A stretch of DNA of 64,000 bases, from contig NZ_KQ948657.1 of the NCBI RefSeq assembly GCF_001514145.1, forward strand, positions 840,323-904,322, read 5' to 3'. The stretch comes from Streptomyces canus. GTDB lineage: Bacteria > Actinomycetota > Actinomycetes > Streptomycetales > Streptomycetaceae. Below, one piece after another: positions 1 to 8,278 of the stretch (positions are counted from its first letter, which is position 1; every line of letters begins with the position of its first letter). A model generated the notes under the pieces. It saw only the letters and a program-made list of their open reading frames with translations, was not told the DNA's origin and did not search any database. Both the position numbers and the translations under genes were made by a program.

Positions 1-550
1 GCGGGAGGCCGAACTTGTCGAGCAGGTAGTAGAAGGGGCTGACGTCCGGCAGGTAGAGGAAGCCCCACATCAGGGCGGCGATGATGCCCGGCACCGCGTA
101 GGGCAGGAAGATCATCAGCCTGGCGAAGGGCGCGCTGCGCGCCTTCGGGGTGTCCAGCATCAGCGCGAACAGCAGCGCGAGCCCCAGCATGGTCGGGATG
201 ACGATGAGGCCGTAGCCGAAGGCGCGCAGGACGCTGTGGCCGAACTCGGAGTCCTTGAGGACGTCGGTGTAGTTGCCGATGCCGTTCCAGACCTGTGAGC
301 GGGCACCCTTGCCGAGGCCGATGCCCTTGACCTGGACCCTGTGCAGGCTCAGCCAGATCGCGTACCCGATGGGCACCACGGTGAAGGCGGCGAAGAGGGT
401 CAGGGTGGGCACCAGGAACCAGTACGGTGCGCTGCGACCGCGACCACGGCGGCGGGGGCGGCTGGGGCGGACGGACTGGGCGGTGCCGGTGCCGTCCGCC
501 AAGGGCCCGACCTCGGTGAGGTCGGAGCCCTTGAGCGGAGCGCTGGTCAT
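1..550 (-). CDS. Sugar ABC transporter permease, MalF type (partial, C-terminus outside window)
   Basis: Inner-membrane permease of a carbohydrate (CUT1-like) ABC importer. Translation from the ATG at 550 gives a charged Arg-rich N-terminus, a first membrane helix (YWFLVPTLTLFAAFTVVPIG) typical of MalF-family permeases, the conserved N-terminal NYTDVLKD segment, and two further helices before the frame leaves the window at base 1. The conserved EAA cytoplasmic loop would lie beyond the edge. The start overlaps the stop of the upstream binding-protein gene by 4 nt (ATGA), so the two are translationally coupled and in one operon. Together with the galactanase next door it probably imports galacto-oligosaccharides; the substrate is inference. 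Confidence 0.9.
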   Translation of the reverse strand, partial: MTSAPLKGSDLTEVGPLADGTGTAQSVRPSRPRRRGRGRSAPYWFLVPTLTLFAAFTVVPIGYAIWLSLHRVQVKGIGLGKGARSQVWNGIGNYTDVLKDSEFGHSVLRAFGYGLIVIPTMLGLALLFALMLDTPKARSAPFARLMIFLPYAVPGIIAALMWGFLYLPDVSPFYYLLDKFGLP

Positions 551-1878
551 GCCTCGGTCACCTCGAAGCCCTGCTTCTTCATGTCGCCGAAGGTCTTCGA
601 CTGCACGGTGGCGAGGGCGGAGTCGAACTGGGACTCCTTCTTCGCCTTGGTGGCCTTGCCGAACGCGTCCTGGAAGGTGGTGTAGGCCGTGTTGACGTTG
701 GGGCCCCAGGCCGCGGCGGCGGTGGTCGCGGCGATCTCGCCGGCCGTCGTGTAGAAGTCCGCCTGGTTGGAGAAGAACTCCGGTGTGGTGAGGACGTTCC
801 CGGACTGGCCCTTCGTGGCGGCCGGGTAGATCGCGACCTCCTTGACCAGGGCGGCCAGCGCCTCCGGGTCGGTGTTCAGCCAGGTGGCGAACTTGGCGGC
901 GGCCTCGGCGTGCTGGGAGTCGGTGGAGACACCGGTGGACGAACCGCCCCAGCTGCCGGTGACGTTCTCGCCGGACTTCCACTGCGGCAGCGGGGCCATG
1001 CGCCACTTGCCCTTGGTGTCGGGGGCGGAGGAGACCAGCACACCGGGCGCCCAGACGGCGGAGACCCAGGCCAGGTGGGTGCCCTTGTTGAGGGCGTTGT
1101 TCCAGGCCGGGGTGTACATCGGCTGGTTGTCGATGACGCCCTCCTGCACCAGGCCGCCCCAGAACTCGGCGACCTGCTTGGTGGCCGCGTCGTCGATGCC
1201 GACGGTCCACTTGCCGGCCGAGTCGACGGTCCACCACTTGCCGCCGGCCTGTTGGGCGAGGCCCGCGAACAGACCGGGGTCGTTGGAGGAGAACGTGGTC
1301 AAGTAGGCGTCCGGGACGGCCTTCTTGGCGGCGCGGGCGGTCTCGGCGAACTCCGTCCAGGTCTTCGGGACGCTGAGTCCGTGCTTCTTGAAGAGGTCCT
1401 CGCGGTAGTAGAACATCAGCGGCCCGGCGTCCTGCGGGATCGCGTAGAGCGCGTCCGTGCCGAGGGTGACCATGCCCCAAAGGCCCTCGGCGAACTCGGA
1501 CTTGGTGCTGCCCGCGTACTTGGTGATGTCGGCCAGGACGTCGTTGGAGACCAGGGTCGGCAGGGACTGGTACTCGACCTGGATGAGGTCGGGGGCGTTG
1601 CCGGCCTTCTTCGCGGTGATCAGCTTGGAGACGATCTCGCCACCGCTGGCCTGCTTGGACACGGTCACCGTGATGTCCGGGTTCTTCTTGTTCCAGATCG
1701 CGGCGACCTTCTCCATGTTCGGAGCCCAGGACCAGTAGGTCAGCTTGACCGGTCCGCTGCTCCCGCCGGAGTCCTTGTCGTCGGAACCGCCGCAGGCGGC
1801 GAGGGTGCTCGTGAGGCCGAGGGCTGTGGCCCCGGCAAGGATGCTGCGCCTGCTGATCTGGCGGCGGTTGATCGACAT
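547..1878 (-). CDS. Extracellular sugar-binding lipoprotein of ABC importer
   Basis: Solute-binding protein (family 1, maltose-binding-like), 443 aa, tethered outside the membrane to hand oligosaccharides to the permease encoded downstream. The N-terminus has a twin-arginine-like segment (RRQISRRSILAG) followed by the lipobox LAAC, so it is an exported lipoprotein. Family features include the opening YWSWAPNMEKVAAIWNKK and the central YREDLFKKHGLSVPKTW segment. The start at 1878 is preferred because GGGGAG lies 6 nt upstream; an ATG two codons earlier (1884) abuts the same site. The frame is open much further upstream, but that extension crosses the promoter and is not signal-like. First gene of a leftward operon controlled by the operator region at 1995-2132. 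Confidence 0.93.
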   Translation of the reverse strand: MSINRRQISRRSILAGATALGLTSTLAACGGSDDKDSGGSSGPVKLTYWSWAPNMEKVAAIWNKKNPDITVTVSKQASGGEIVSKLITAKKAGNAPDLIQVEYQSLPTLVSNDVLADITKYAGSTKSEFAEGLWGMVTLGTDALYAIPQDAGPLMFYYREDLFKKHGLSVPKTWTEFAETARAAKKAVPDAYLTTFSSNDPGLFAGLAQQAGGKWWTVDSAGKWTVGIDDAATKQVAEFWGGLVQEGVIDNQPMYTPAWNNALNKGTHLAWVSAVWAPGVLVSSAPDTKGKWRMAPLPQWKSGENVTGSWGGSSTGVSTDSQHAEAAAKFATWLNTDPEALAALVKEVAIYPAATKGQSGNVLTTPEFFSNQADFYTTAGEIAATTAAAAWGPNVNTAYTTFQDAFGKATKAKKESQFDSALATVQSKTFGDMKKQGFEVTEA

Positions 1879-1994
1879 CTTCATCTCCCCTGACTTGGAA
1901 CCAGCCGTCCCGCACGTCCCGCGTACGCGGCAACCGCCGTGGGGGGAGGTTCTGCGGACGTGACCGAGAGGCTGTGCGCGAGGGCCGCGCGGCT

Positions 1995-2010
1995 CTGTGA
2001 TCGTGCACAG
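1995..2010. promoter_or_regulatory. Operator-like palindrome O1 (CTGTGATCGTGCACAG)
   Basis: 16-bp imperfect palindrome of form CTGTGNNCGNNCACAG with a central CG, the layout of LacI-family operators. It overlaps the -10 of the importer promoter. An exact inverted copy lies at 2094-2109. No LacI-type gene is in the window; the regulator is probably encoded beyond the left edge, as in other sugar operons. Confidence 0.6.
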
Positions 2011-2037
2011 TAGAGAATTGTTTCGGCCCCTTGTCAA
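2009..2037 (-). promoter_or_regulatory. Promoter of the sugar importer operon
   Basis: On the minus strand a perfect TTGACA -35 box (2032-2037) is separated by 17 nt from TCTACT (2009-2014), a good -10. The operator-like palindrome at 1995-2010 starts inside the -10 and would cover the transcription start, as expected for repression. Confidence 0.7.
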
Positions 2038-2093
2038 TGGCGGGGGCGTGGGGTTACCTACTTGTTGCTCGCCGATGACAGGGGCGAGGGGAG

Positions 2094-2137
2094 CTGTGCA
2101 CGATCACAGAAAATGAGGGTTTTCTGTGATCGTCAGG
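2094..2137. promoter_or_regulatory. Operator-like copies O2 and O3 upstream of the galactanase gene
   Basis: CTGTGCACGATCACAG at 2094-2109 is the exact reverse complement of O1. A partial copy, CTGTGATCGTCAG, begins at 2124. Together 2101-2132 forms a perfect 13-bp inverted repeat (CGATCACAGAAAA / TTTTCTGTGATCG) around TGAGGG. Two sites on the galactanase side and one at the importer promoter suggest one repressor controls both directions. Confidence 0.55.
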
Positions 2138-2240
2138 CGTTACGCCGACTCCCCTCGCCCCGCTCCCCGGCCTACCCCCGGCCGCCGAAGTCACCGCAGG
2201 GCCGGTATCCCCGTGACCGTCCGCGAAAGGACCCCTTGAC

Positions 2241-3398
2241 ATGCGCAGACGCAGTGTTCTCACCGCTGCCGGAGCCGCCGCGCTGGCCGTTCCGGTGCTG
2301 GGGGCGACCCAGGCCGTGGCAGCTCCCGGCGCGTCCGGCTCGTCCAGCTCTTCCGGCGGCGGTCGCCTGGAGATCCGGGGCGTCGACATCTCCTCGCTGC
2401 CGAAGAACGAGGCCCACGGCGCCGTCTACCGCACGGCCGACGGCCGCCGCGAGGACCCCGTCCGCCTGCTCGCTCAGGCCGGCGTCACCCACGCCCGCCT
2501 CAAGGTGTGGGTGAACCCGGCCGACGGCTACAACAACAAGGCGCACGTCCTGCCGCTCGCCCGGCGCCTCAAGCGGGCCGGGGTCGGCATCTGGATCGAC
2601 TTCCACTACTCGGACAGCTGGGCCGACCCTGCCCACCAGACCAAGCCGGCCGCCTGGGCGGACCTGGACGTGGCGGGCCTGACGCGCGCGGTGTACGACC
2701 ACACGGCCGACGTCCTGGGAGCGCTGAAGCGGCAGGGCACCCCGGCTCAACTCGTTCAGATCGGCAACGAGTTGAACGGCGGTCTGATCTGGCCCGAGGG
2801 CAACTGGGAGCACTTCGACACCATGACCGCCTTCCTCAAGGCCGGTCTGAGCGCGGCGCACGACACCACCCCGCGGATCCGCACGATCCTGCACCTGGCG
2901 AACGGCGGCGACAACGGGCTGTACCGCTGGTGGTTCGACAACATGGTGGCGTACGGCGTCGACTTCGACATCATCGGGCTCTCCTACTACCCGTTCTGGC
3001 ACGGCCCGATCGCGAACGCGGCCGCCAACATAGCGGACATCACCGCGCGTTACGGCAAGCCGTGTGTGATAGCCGAGACGGCGTACCCGTTCATGCTGGA
3101 GAGCGAGGACGACGTCAACGACATCCTGAACGACCCCTCGCAGCTGACCGAGGGCTTCCCCGCCACTCCGGCCGGCCAGGCCGCATGGCTGCGCGAGGTG
3201 GCCGACCTCGCGGCCGGTGTGCCGGACGGGCAGGGGCTGGGCTACTGCTACTGGGAGGGCCTGTGGACCTACCGCGCGGGCAGCGGCTGGGACCCGACGG
3301 ACTCCTCCTCGGGCAACGCGTGGGAGAACCTGGCGCTGTTCGACTTCCAGGACCGGGCGCTGCCGGGGCTGCGGACGCTGGGGCGCTATCGGTCGTAG
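2241..3398 (+). CDS. Exported arabinogalactan endo-beta-1,4-galactanase (GH53)
   Basis: Glycoside hydrolase family 53 enzyme, 385 aa, cutting beta-1,4-galactan side chains of pectin outside the cell. The N-terminus MRRRSVLTAAG is twin-arginine-like and ends near an AVAA cleavage region. Family signatures seen: LKVWVNPADGYNN (about residues 87-99), WIDFHYSDSWADP (118-130), QIGNELNGGLIWPEGNW with the acid/base Glu177, and CVIAETAYPF with the nucleophile Glu279. GAAAGGA sits 9 nt before the ATG. Single gene divergent from the sugar importer. The pairing predicts extracellular galactan cleavage followed by oligosaccharide import. Very secure family call. Confidence 0.95.
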   Translation: MRRRSVLTAAGAAALAVPVLGATQAVAAPGASGSSSSSGGGRLEIRGVDISSLPKNEAHGAVYRTADGRREDPVRLLAQAGVTHARLKVWVNPADGYNNKAHVLPLARRLKRAGVGIWIDFHYSDSWADPAHQTKPAAWADLDVAGLTRAVYDHTADVLGALKRQGTPAQLVQIGNELNGGLIWPEGNWEHFDTMTAFLKAGLSAAHDTTPRIRTILHLANGGDNGLYRWWFDNMVAYGVDFDIIGLSYYPFWHGPIANAAANIADITARYGKPCVIAETAYPFMLESEDDVNDILNDPSQLTEGFPATPAGQAAWLREVADLAAGVPDGQGLGYCYWEGLWTYRAGSGWDPTDSSSGNAWENLALFDFQDRALPGLRTLGRYRS

Positions 3399-3524
3399 GG
3401 CGGGCCGCGGGGTTGCAACGGCTCGTTGAAGAACCCCGTACCAGCTCGATCGTGTGATGGTTCGCCCAAGACCGTTCGGGGCGTGCGGCTGAGCCGGACT
3501 CACTCCTGCTCAGTCAAGAGGAGC

Positions 3525-3542
3525 GGTGTAGCCCGCTACACC
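3525..3542. promoter_or_regulatory. 18-bp palindrome, possible operator
   Basis: GGTGTAGC-CC-GCTACACC is a perfect 8-bp dyad with a 2-nt centre, 94 nt before the lipoprotein start at 3636. The size and symmetry suit a dimeric (for example TetR-like) repressor. It is too short and lacks a T-run, so it is unlikely to be a terminator. Confidence 0.4.
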
Positions 3543-3635
3543 GTGCATACGCCGGGCAGCTCCCTCGTGGCGGTGGGCGGGCGACGGAATCGTGGACGGT
3601 ATCGAATCCGCCCCGAGAAAGGGTTGGCCACAGCC

Positions 3636-4034
3636 ATGCGCCGTAGCCTCACCATCGCCACCGCCCTGACCGCCGTCGCCCTCACCGCCGTCCTCGCCAC
3701 CGGCTGCGACCCCGACGACGTGGACAACTCCCTGGACTGCGTGTCGAACGCCGACACCATCGCCGACAGCGTCAAGGCCATCCACGAGGCCGGCTGGGAC
3801 GCGGTGAAGGACCCCTCCAAGACCGACGAATCCATCGCCACGATCGACAAGAACGTCGACGAGATCAACAAGGCCCACGACGACTCGGCCGGCAGCAAGG
3901 TCGACAAGGCCGTCAAGGACCTCGACCAGGCGATCGAGGACTACAACAGGTCCATCCTTGACGGAGACACCCACCCGGACACCGGCAGGATCGACGCGGC
4001 GGCCGACCGGCTGAAGGACGTGTGCACGTCGTGA
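3636..4034 (+). CDS. Small lipoprotein of unknown function
   Basis: 132 aa. A signal peptide (MRRSLTIATALTAVALTAVL) leads to the lipobox LATGC, after which the protein is predicted to be anchored by its Cys to the outer face of the membrane. The mature part is acidic and largely helical in pattern, with charged repeats such as DKNVDEINKAHDD and DKAVKDLDQAIEDY, suggesting a short helical bundle or coiled coil. Two Cys remain, one early (LDCVSN) and one near the C-terminus (KDVCTS), which could form a disulfide. The ATG at 3636 gives the signal peptide; GAGAAAGGG lies about 12 nt upstream. I do not recognise a named family. Confidence 0.75.
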   Translation: MRRSLTIATALTAVALTAVLATGCDPDDVDNSLDCVSNADTIADSVKAIHEAGWDAVKDPSKTDESIATIDKNVDEINKAHDDSAGSKVDKAVKDLDQAIEDYNRSILDGDTHPDTGRIDAAADRLKDVCTS

Positions 4035-4134
4035 GGCCGGCCGTGGGCCGCCGCCACGTGACGTTGGCCCGTCGAGGAGCCCCCTCGTGGGGGAGCGTGC
4101 TCTCGGCGTGCCGGGCGTCGCGACGGGGCGAACG

Positions 4135-4150
4135 GTGCCTGCCGAGGCAC
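4135..4150. terminator. Weak hairpin between convergent genes
   Basis: GTGCCT-GCCG-AGGCAC stem-loop directly at the end of the monooxygenase gene (stop codon at 4150-4152). A second short CCCCC/GGGGG hairpin lies at 4080-4093. No T-run follows either. Together they could end the two converging transcripts. Confidence 0.35.
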
Positions 4151-5352
4151 TAGCCGTGGGCCGCCGCCAAATGCCGGGCGAGCCTCGGGGAGGCGAATTC
4201 CGTGCCGCACACGAAGCGCATCACCGGGCCGTAGGACGCCGCCGCCGGCAGACCGGTGAAGTACAGGCCCGGTACGGAGGAGACGTATCCGGCGCCGAGC
4301 CGGGGCGTGCCCCGGCTGACGGCGAGGGCGGTGCGCAGTTCATGCCCGAGGAAGCCCATCGCGGCGAGGTCGACGCGGTAACCGGTGGCCGCGATGACGT
4401 GGTCGGCGGCGAGGCGGTCCACGGTCCCGGCGTCCGTGAGGACCTCCAGGCTCGGGTGCCCCTGTGACGTGTCCGCCTTGAGGATGCGGTCCACCTCGGT
4501 GACCCGCACCTTCCCCTCGAAACGGTCGCGCAGCCACCACGCGCCGAGCGGGCCGAGGACCCGTCGGACCAGGTAGTGGCGGGTGCCGGCCGGGAGGTGG
4601 CGGTAGGGGTGCGGGTAGTAGGTCAGGGCCCACAGCGACCAGGCCCGGCCGAAGGGCGACTCGGGGCGCAGCCTGGGCTGCTTCCACGGCGGTGCGCCGA
4701 AGTCCACGTTGCCGCGGCCGCGGGCGACCACCCTGACCTGCGCGCCCGCCTCCGCCGCCAGGGCGGCCGTCTCCAGCGCCGACTGGCCGGCGCCGACGAC
4801 GATCAGCTCCTTGCCGGAGTAGCGGGTGAGGTCGTGGTGCTGGGAACTGTGGGATACCGGGCCGGTCGGGGCGGGTCCGTCGGCCGCGGCGGCGGCCAGC
4901 TCCGGGGGCAGGTGGGAGAGCCCCGACAGACCGGTGGCGACGACGACCGCCCGCGCGGTGAACGACTCCCCCGAGTCGAGCTTGAGCGGGAAACCCCCCT
5001 GCTCGCTCCGGTCCACGGACACCACCCGCACCTGCTCCAGCCCGGGCACCAGCTTCTGCTGGAACCACTGGCCGTAGGCGATGAAGGTCTCCACGGGGAC
5101 GATGTCCTCGTCCGTCACCAGCCGGGGGATCCCCGCCGCGTCGCAGTAGTCGACGAGGGTGTGCCCGGGCTGGGGCGCGTCGAGGTTGGAGGCGGCCGGG
5201 GTCGACTTGAGGAGCATGCCCGCGGGCATGTGGTCGCGCCAGCTGACCATGGGGTCGCCGAAGACGCGCACGGGTATGCCGCGCGCCCGCAGATGGGCCG
5301 CGGTCGACAGGCCGAAGGGCCCGGCGCCGATGACTGCTACCGGATGGATCAC
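4150..5352 (-). CDS. FAD-dependent NAD(P)-binding monooxygenase-like protein
   Basis: Class B flavoprotein monooxygenase-like protein of 400 aa. It has an N-terminal FAD Rossmann motif (VIGAGPFGLSTAAHL, residues 6-20) and a second nucleotide-binding motif in the middle (VVGAGQSALETAAL) for NAD(P)H. The segment around MVSWRDHMPAGMLLKS resembles the lysine/ornithine N-hydroxylase and Trk-type oxidoreductase group. Start is GTG at 5352, with GGAGGG 5-6 nt upstream. It lies 50 nt downstream of the ATP-grasp gene on the same strand, in a gap that holds a short tandem CGTCACTT repeat. The two are probably co-transcribed and act on one small molecule; substrate and product cannot be read from the sequence. 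Confidence 0.82.
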   Translation of the reverse strand: MIHPVAVIGAGPFGLSTAAHLRARGIPVRVFGDPMVSWRDHMPAGMLLKSTPAASNLDAPQPGHTLVDYCDAAGIPRLVTDEDIVPVETFIAYGQWFQQKLVPGLEQVRVVSVDRSEQGGFPLKLDSGESFTARAVVVATGLSGLSHLPPELAAAAADGPAPTGPVSHSSQHHDLTRYSGKELIVVGAGQSALETAALAAEAGAQVRVVARGRGNVDFGAPPWKQPRLRPESPFGRAWSLWALTYYPHPYRHLPAGTRHYLVRRVLGPLGAWWLRDRFEGKVRVTEVDRILKADTSQGHPSLEVLTDAGTVDRLAADHVIAATGYRVDLAAMGFLGHELRTALAVSRGTPRLGAGYVSSVPGLYFTGLPAAASYGPVMRFVCGTEFASPRLARHLAAAHG

Positions 5353-5402
5353 GAAGTCCCTCCCCAGGACGTCACTTCGTCACTTCGTGGTGGTTCCGCT
5401 GT

Positions 5403-6662
5403 TCAACTGGTCGCGCTGCCACGGCGGTTGGCCCGCCACAGCTGGTGGAGATGCTTGGCGCCCGGCCGCACGAAGCGCCCGAGCATCGTGAGGAACGGCA
5501 GCGGGTCGTCACCCGCGAACCAGGCCAGCTCGGTCCCGCTGGGCCGCTTCGGCGCGTGCGGTGTCGTATAGCCGCTGCGGCGGTAGGCGAGCAGGGCGGG
5601 CAGGTCGATGTTCTCCACGACATAGCGGTGACCGGCCCGCTGTTCCCCCTCCGGAACGGCACGCCCGGTCAGATCCAGGTGCATGGCGCGGACGACGTCC
5701 ACCCCCGACTCGCTCTCGAAGAGCCGGAACTGGGCGCCCATGCGTGGGTTGAAGTCGAGCAGTTTGTACTGACCGTCGCGCCGGTCGAAGCGCAGGTCGA
5801 GGTCGATGATGCCGGTGTAGCCGATCTGTTTGATGAAACGTGCGGCGAGATCCGCGAGTTCCGGGTTGTCGACGACGTACGCGTTGGCCGTCATGCCCGC
5901 GTGCGGCGGCCAGGAGCGCACCTTGACGCCGGTGAACAGGGCCAGCGGTGTGGAGTTGCGGTCGAAATAGGCGTGCACGATCCAGTCCTCGGCCTCCTCT
6001 CGCGGCAGGTACTCCTGGAGGATCACCCCGGGCCGCTCGCCCCAGTCACGGGCGAGGGCGAGCAGCCCTTCACGGGTGGCGATGCGCGTGGTGCCGTTCA
6101 CCGCGGGTCGCCGGCGCCGTACGAACGCCTCGCGGTTCTTGGCCACCACCGGGAAGCGGGCCTTCTCGGCGAAGTCCACGATGTCGTCGTACGACTGCGG
6201 GAAGGCGGCCTCCGGGCTCGCGATCCCGTGTTCCACGCACAGTTCGTGCAGGCCCTGTTTGCTCGCCAGCCGGCGTGGCAGGCCGGGCTCCACGCGCGGG
6301 AAGAGAAAGCGGCCGAAGAGGTCGCTCTGGTGCTCGGCGATCAGGACCGCCGCCTCCTCGTCGGTCGGTACGAGGACGGCGGGACGGCCGATGCGGCGCC
6401 CGATCCGGATCAGTCCCTCGATCAGCCGGCCCGGGTCCTCGGTGCCGGTCGTCGGCCAGACGAACGCGCGGGTGAGATACCGGGAGGCGGCCGCGGGCGT
6501 GTAGCGGTCCTCCGTGATGGCGTACATGGGCACGCCGAGGCGGCCCAGACTGCGGATCGCGCCGACTCCGCCGTGGTGCAGCGGGTAGTCGCCGAACTTG
6601 ACGATCAGGGCCGGTACCTCACGATCGGCCTCGAATGGCACACTGCTCGCGCTCCTGGCCAC
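5403..6662 (-). CDS. ATP-grasp domain carboxylate-amine ligase-like protein
   Basis: 419-aa ATP-grasp protein. It has an N-terminal pre-ATP-grasp Rossmann part (VGAIRSLGRLGVPMYAITED), the Lys-containing ATP-clamp segment (RFPVVAKNREAF), the adenine-loop region (GVILQEYLP), and the metal/phosphate site near the C-terminus (YKLLDFNPRMGAQF, with the Asp and Asn that hold Mg). Such enzymes activate a carboxylate as acyl-phosphate and join it to an amine or thiol. The GTG at 6662 follows GGGGGGA closely; an internal GTG at Val8 is an alternative. Upstream of and probably co-transcribed with the flavin monooxygenase. Superficially like D-aspartate-ligase-type ATP-grasp proteins; the true substrate is unknown. 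Confidence 0.8.
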   Translation of the reverse strand: MARSASSVPFEADREVPALIVKFGDYPLHHGGVGAIRSLGRLGVPMYAITEDRYTPAAASRYLTRAFVWPTTGTEDPGRLIEGLIRIGRRIGRPAVLVPTDEEAAVLIAEHQSDLFGRFLFPRVEPGLPRRLASKQGLHELCVEHGIASPEAAFPQSYDDIVDFAEKARFPVVAKNREAFVRRRRPAVNGTTRIATREGLLALARDWGERPGVILQEYLPREEAEDWIVHAYFDRNSTPLALFTGVKVRSWPPHAGMTANAYVVDNPELADLAARFIKQIGYTGIIDLDLRFDRRDGQYKLLDFNPRMGAQFRLFESESGVDVVRAMHLDLTGRAVPEGEQRAGHRYVVENIDLPALLAYRRSGYTTPHAPKRPSGTELAWFAGDDPLPFLTMLGRFVRPGAKHLHQLWRANRRGSATS

Positions 6663-6888
6663 GGTCCCCCCACGCGTCCCCCCACGGACGCGACCCCACC
6701 CATCCCGTCCGTACTCGCAAAGGACGCTAAGCCGGAATGGAAGCCTCCGAGTGTCCCGTAACAGGACATTGCGAACTCTTTAGCCGCATTGCTGTCCCTT
6801 CATGCACTGCCGCGACAGGCGACTCGGACGTAACGTGTGCCGCGACCACCTGCACCGCACGGCATGCGCGAGAGTGAGGCAGCACCTC

Positions 6889-8124
6889 ATGCCCCCCTTC
6901 GATGTCCCCTTCGACGTGCCCGAGGGCGACCCCTTCGGCCCGCACAACCTTCCGTACGGAGTGTTCTCGCCGCCGGGTTCGTCCGACCGGACCGTCGGCG
7001 TCCGCCTCGGTGACCACGTCCTCGACGCGGGCGCGGCGGCCGCCGCCCTCGGTTCCCCGTACGTCTCCCTGCTCGCCCGGCCCTCCCTGGGCCCGCTCCT
7101 CGCCGCCGGCCGCACGGCCTGGTCGGACGTGCGGCGCGCGCTCACCGCGTGGGTGACCGTGCCGGCGCACCAGGAGGCCGTCGCGGGGTTCTTCCACCCG
7201 CTGTCGTCGGTCGCCCTCCATCTGCCCTTCGAGGTCGCGGACTACGTCGACTTCTACGCCTCGGAGAACCACGCGCGAAACGTCGGCCAGATGTTCCGGC
7301 CCGACGCCGCCGACTCCCTGACCCCCAACTGGAAGCACCTGCCGATCGGGTACCACGGCCGCGCGGGCACGGTGGTGGTGTCGGGGACGGATGTCGTACG
7401 GCCCTCGGGGCAGCGGAAGGCCCCCTCCGACGCCTCTCCCGTCTTCGGGCCGTCCGTGCGGCTCGACATCGAGGCGGAGGTCGGTTTCGTGGTCGGGACA
7501 CCCTCGGAGCTGGGCCGGCCGGTCGGGCTCGACGGCTTCCGGGAGCACGTCTTCGGGCTGTGTCTGCTCAACGACTGGTCCGCGCGGGACATCCAGGCCT
7601 GGGAGTACGTCCCGCTCGGCCCGTTCCTCGGCAAGTCCTTCGCCACGTCGGTGTCGGCGTGGATCACCCCGCTGGACGCGCTGGAGGAGGCGCGGGTGGC
7701 GCCGCCGGAGCGGACGCACGAGCTGCTGCCGTATCTGGACGACACCGCGTCCGACGTGGAACCGGGTGGCTACGACCTGCGGATCTCCGTCGCGGTCAAC
7801 GGCCACGTGGTGTCGGAGCCGCCGTTCTCCACCATGTACTGGACGGCGGCCCAGCAGTTGGCTCACATGACGGTGAACGGGGCGTCGCTGAGGACGGGTG
7901 ACCTGTACGGCTCGGGGACCGTGAGCGGGCCCTCGGCGGGCGAGCGGGGTTCGCTGCTGGAGCTGACCTGGAACGGCCGGGACGCGCTCGAACTCCCCGA
8001 CGGTAAGCGGACGTTCCTGGAGGACGGGGACGTGGTGACGCTGTCGGCGTGGGCTCCCGGCCCGGGCGGGGTCCGGGTGGGGCTCGGGGAAGTGACGGGA
8101 CGGGTGGTGCCCGGGGAGGTGTGA
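6889..8124 (+). CDS. fahA: Fumarylacetoacetase
   Basis: Last enzyme of tyrosine/homogentisate breakdown: hydrolyses fumarylacetoacetate to fumarate and acetoacetate. 411 aa, the usual length. The N-terminal SH3-like domain starts FGPHNLPYGVFSPP; the catalytic domain shows DFYASENHARNVG (metal-binding Asp), PIGYHGRAGTVVVSG, the DIEAEVGFVVG segment with metal-binding Glu residues, and LLNDWSARDIQAWEY (metal Asp). The ATG at 6889 gives the canonical MPPFDVPFDVPEGDPFG start and has GTGAGG about 9 nt upstream; the frame is open further upstream but that part is not conserved-looking. Divergent from the ATP-grasp gene. No homogentisate dioxygenase gene is adjacent. The symbol is by homology. Confidence 0.93.
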   Translation: MPPFDVPFDVPEGDPFGPHNLPYGVFSPPGSSDRTVGVRLGDHVLDAGAAAAALGSPYVSLLARPSLGPLLAAGRTAWSDVRRALTAWVTVPAHQEAVAGFFHPLSSVALHLPFEVADYVDFYASENHARNVGQMFRPDAADSLTPNWKHLPIGYHGRAGTVVVSGTDVVRPSGQRKAPSDASPVFGPSVRLDIEAEVGFVVGTPSELGRPVGLDGFREHVFGLCLLNDWSARDIQAWEYVPLGPFLGKSFATSVSAWITPLDALEEARVAPPERTHELLPYLDDTASDVEPGGYDLRISVAVNGHVVSEPPFSTMYWTAAQQLAHMTVNGASLRTGDLYGSGTVSGPSAGERGSLLELTWNGRDALELPDGKRTFLEDGDVVTLSAWAPGPGGVRVGLGEVTGRVVPGEV

Positions 8125-8278
8125 GGCGTCCGGTGCTGTTCGAGTCCTGCCGCAGGGCGTCCGCTCACGGCATACTGGCGGCGGGCGGCATACGTGGGAC
8201 GACGTACCGGCCGCCCCGCAGCACCTCACCACCCTGCCCCACCTTCCCTGTCTCCGATCAGGAAGCGGAGCCCGTGGC

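Noticed and set aside
2172..3503. Minus-strand open frame across the galactanase gene
   Set aside because: Shadow frame; Arg/Val/Gly-rich with no motifs, and it covers the GH53 gene completely.
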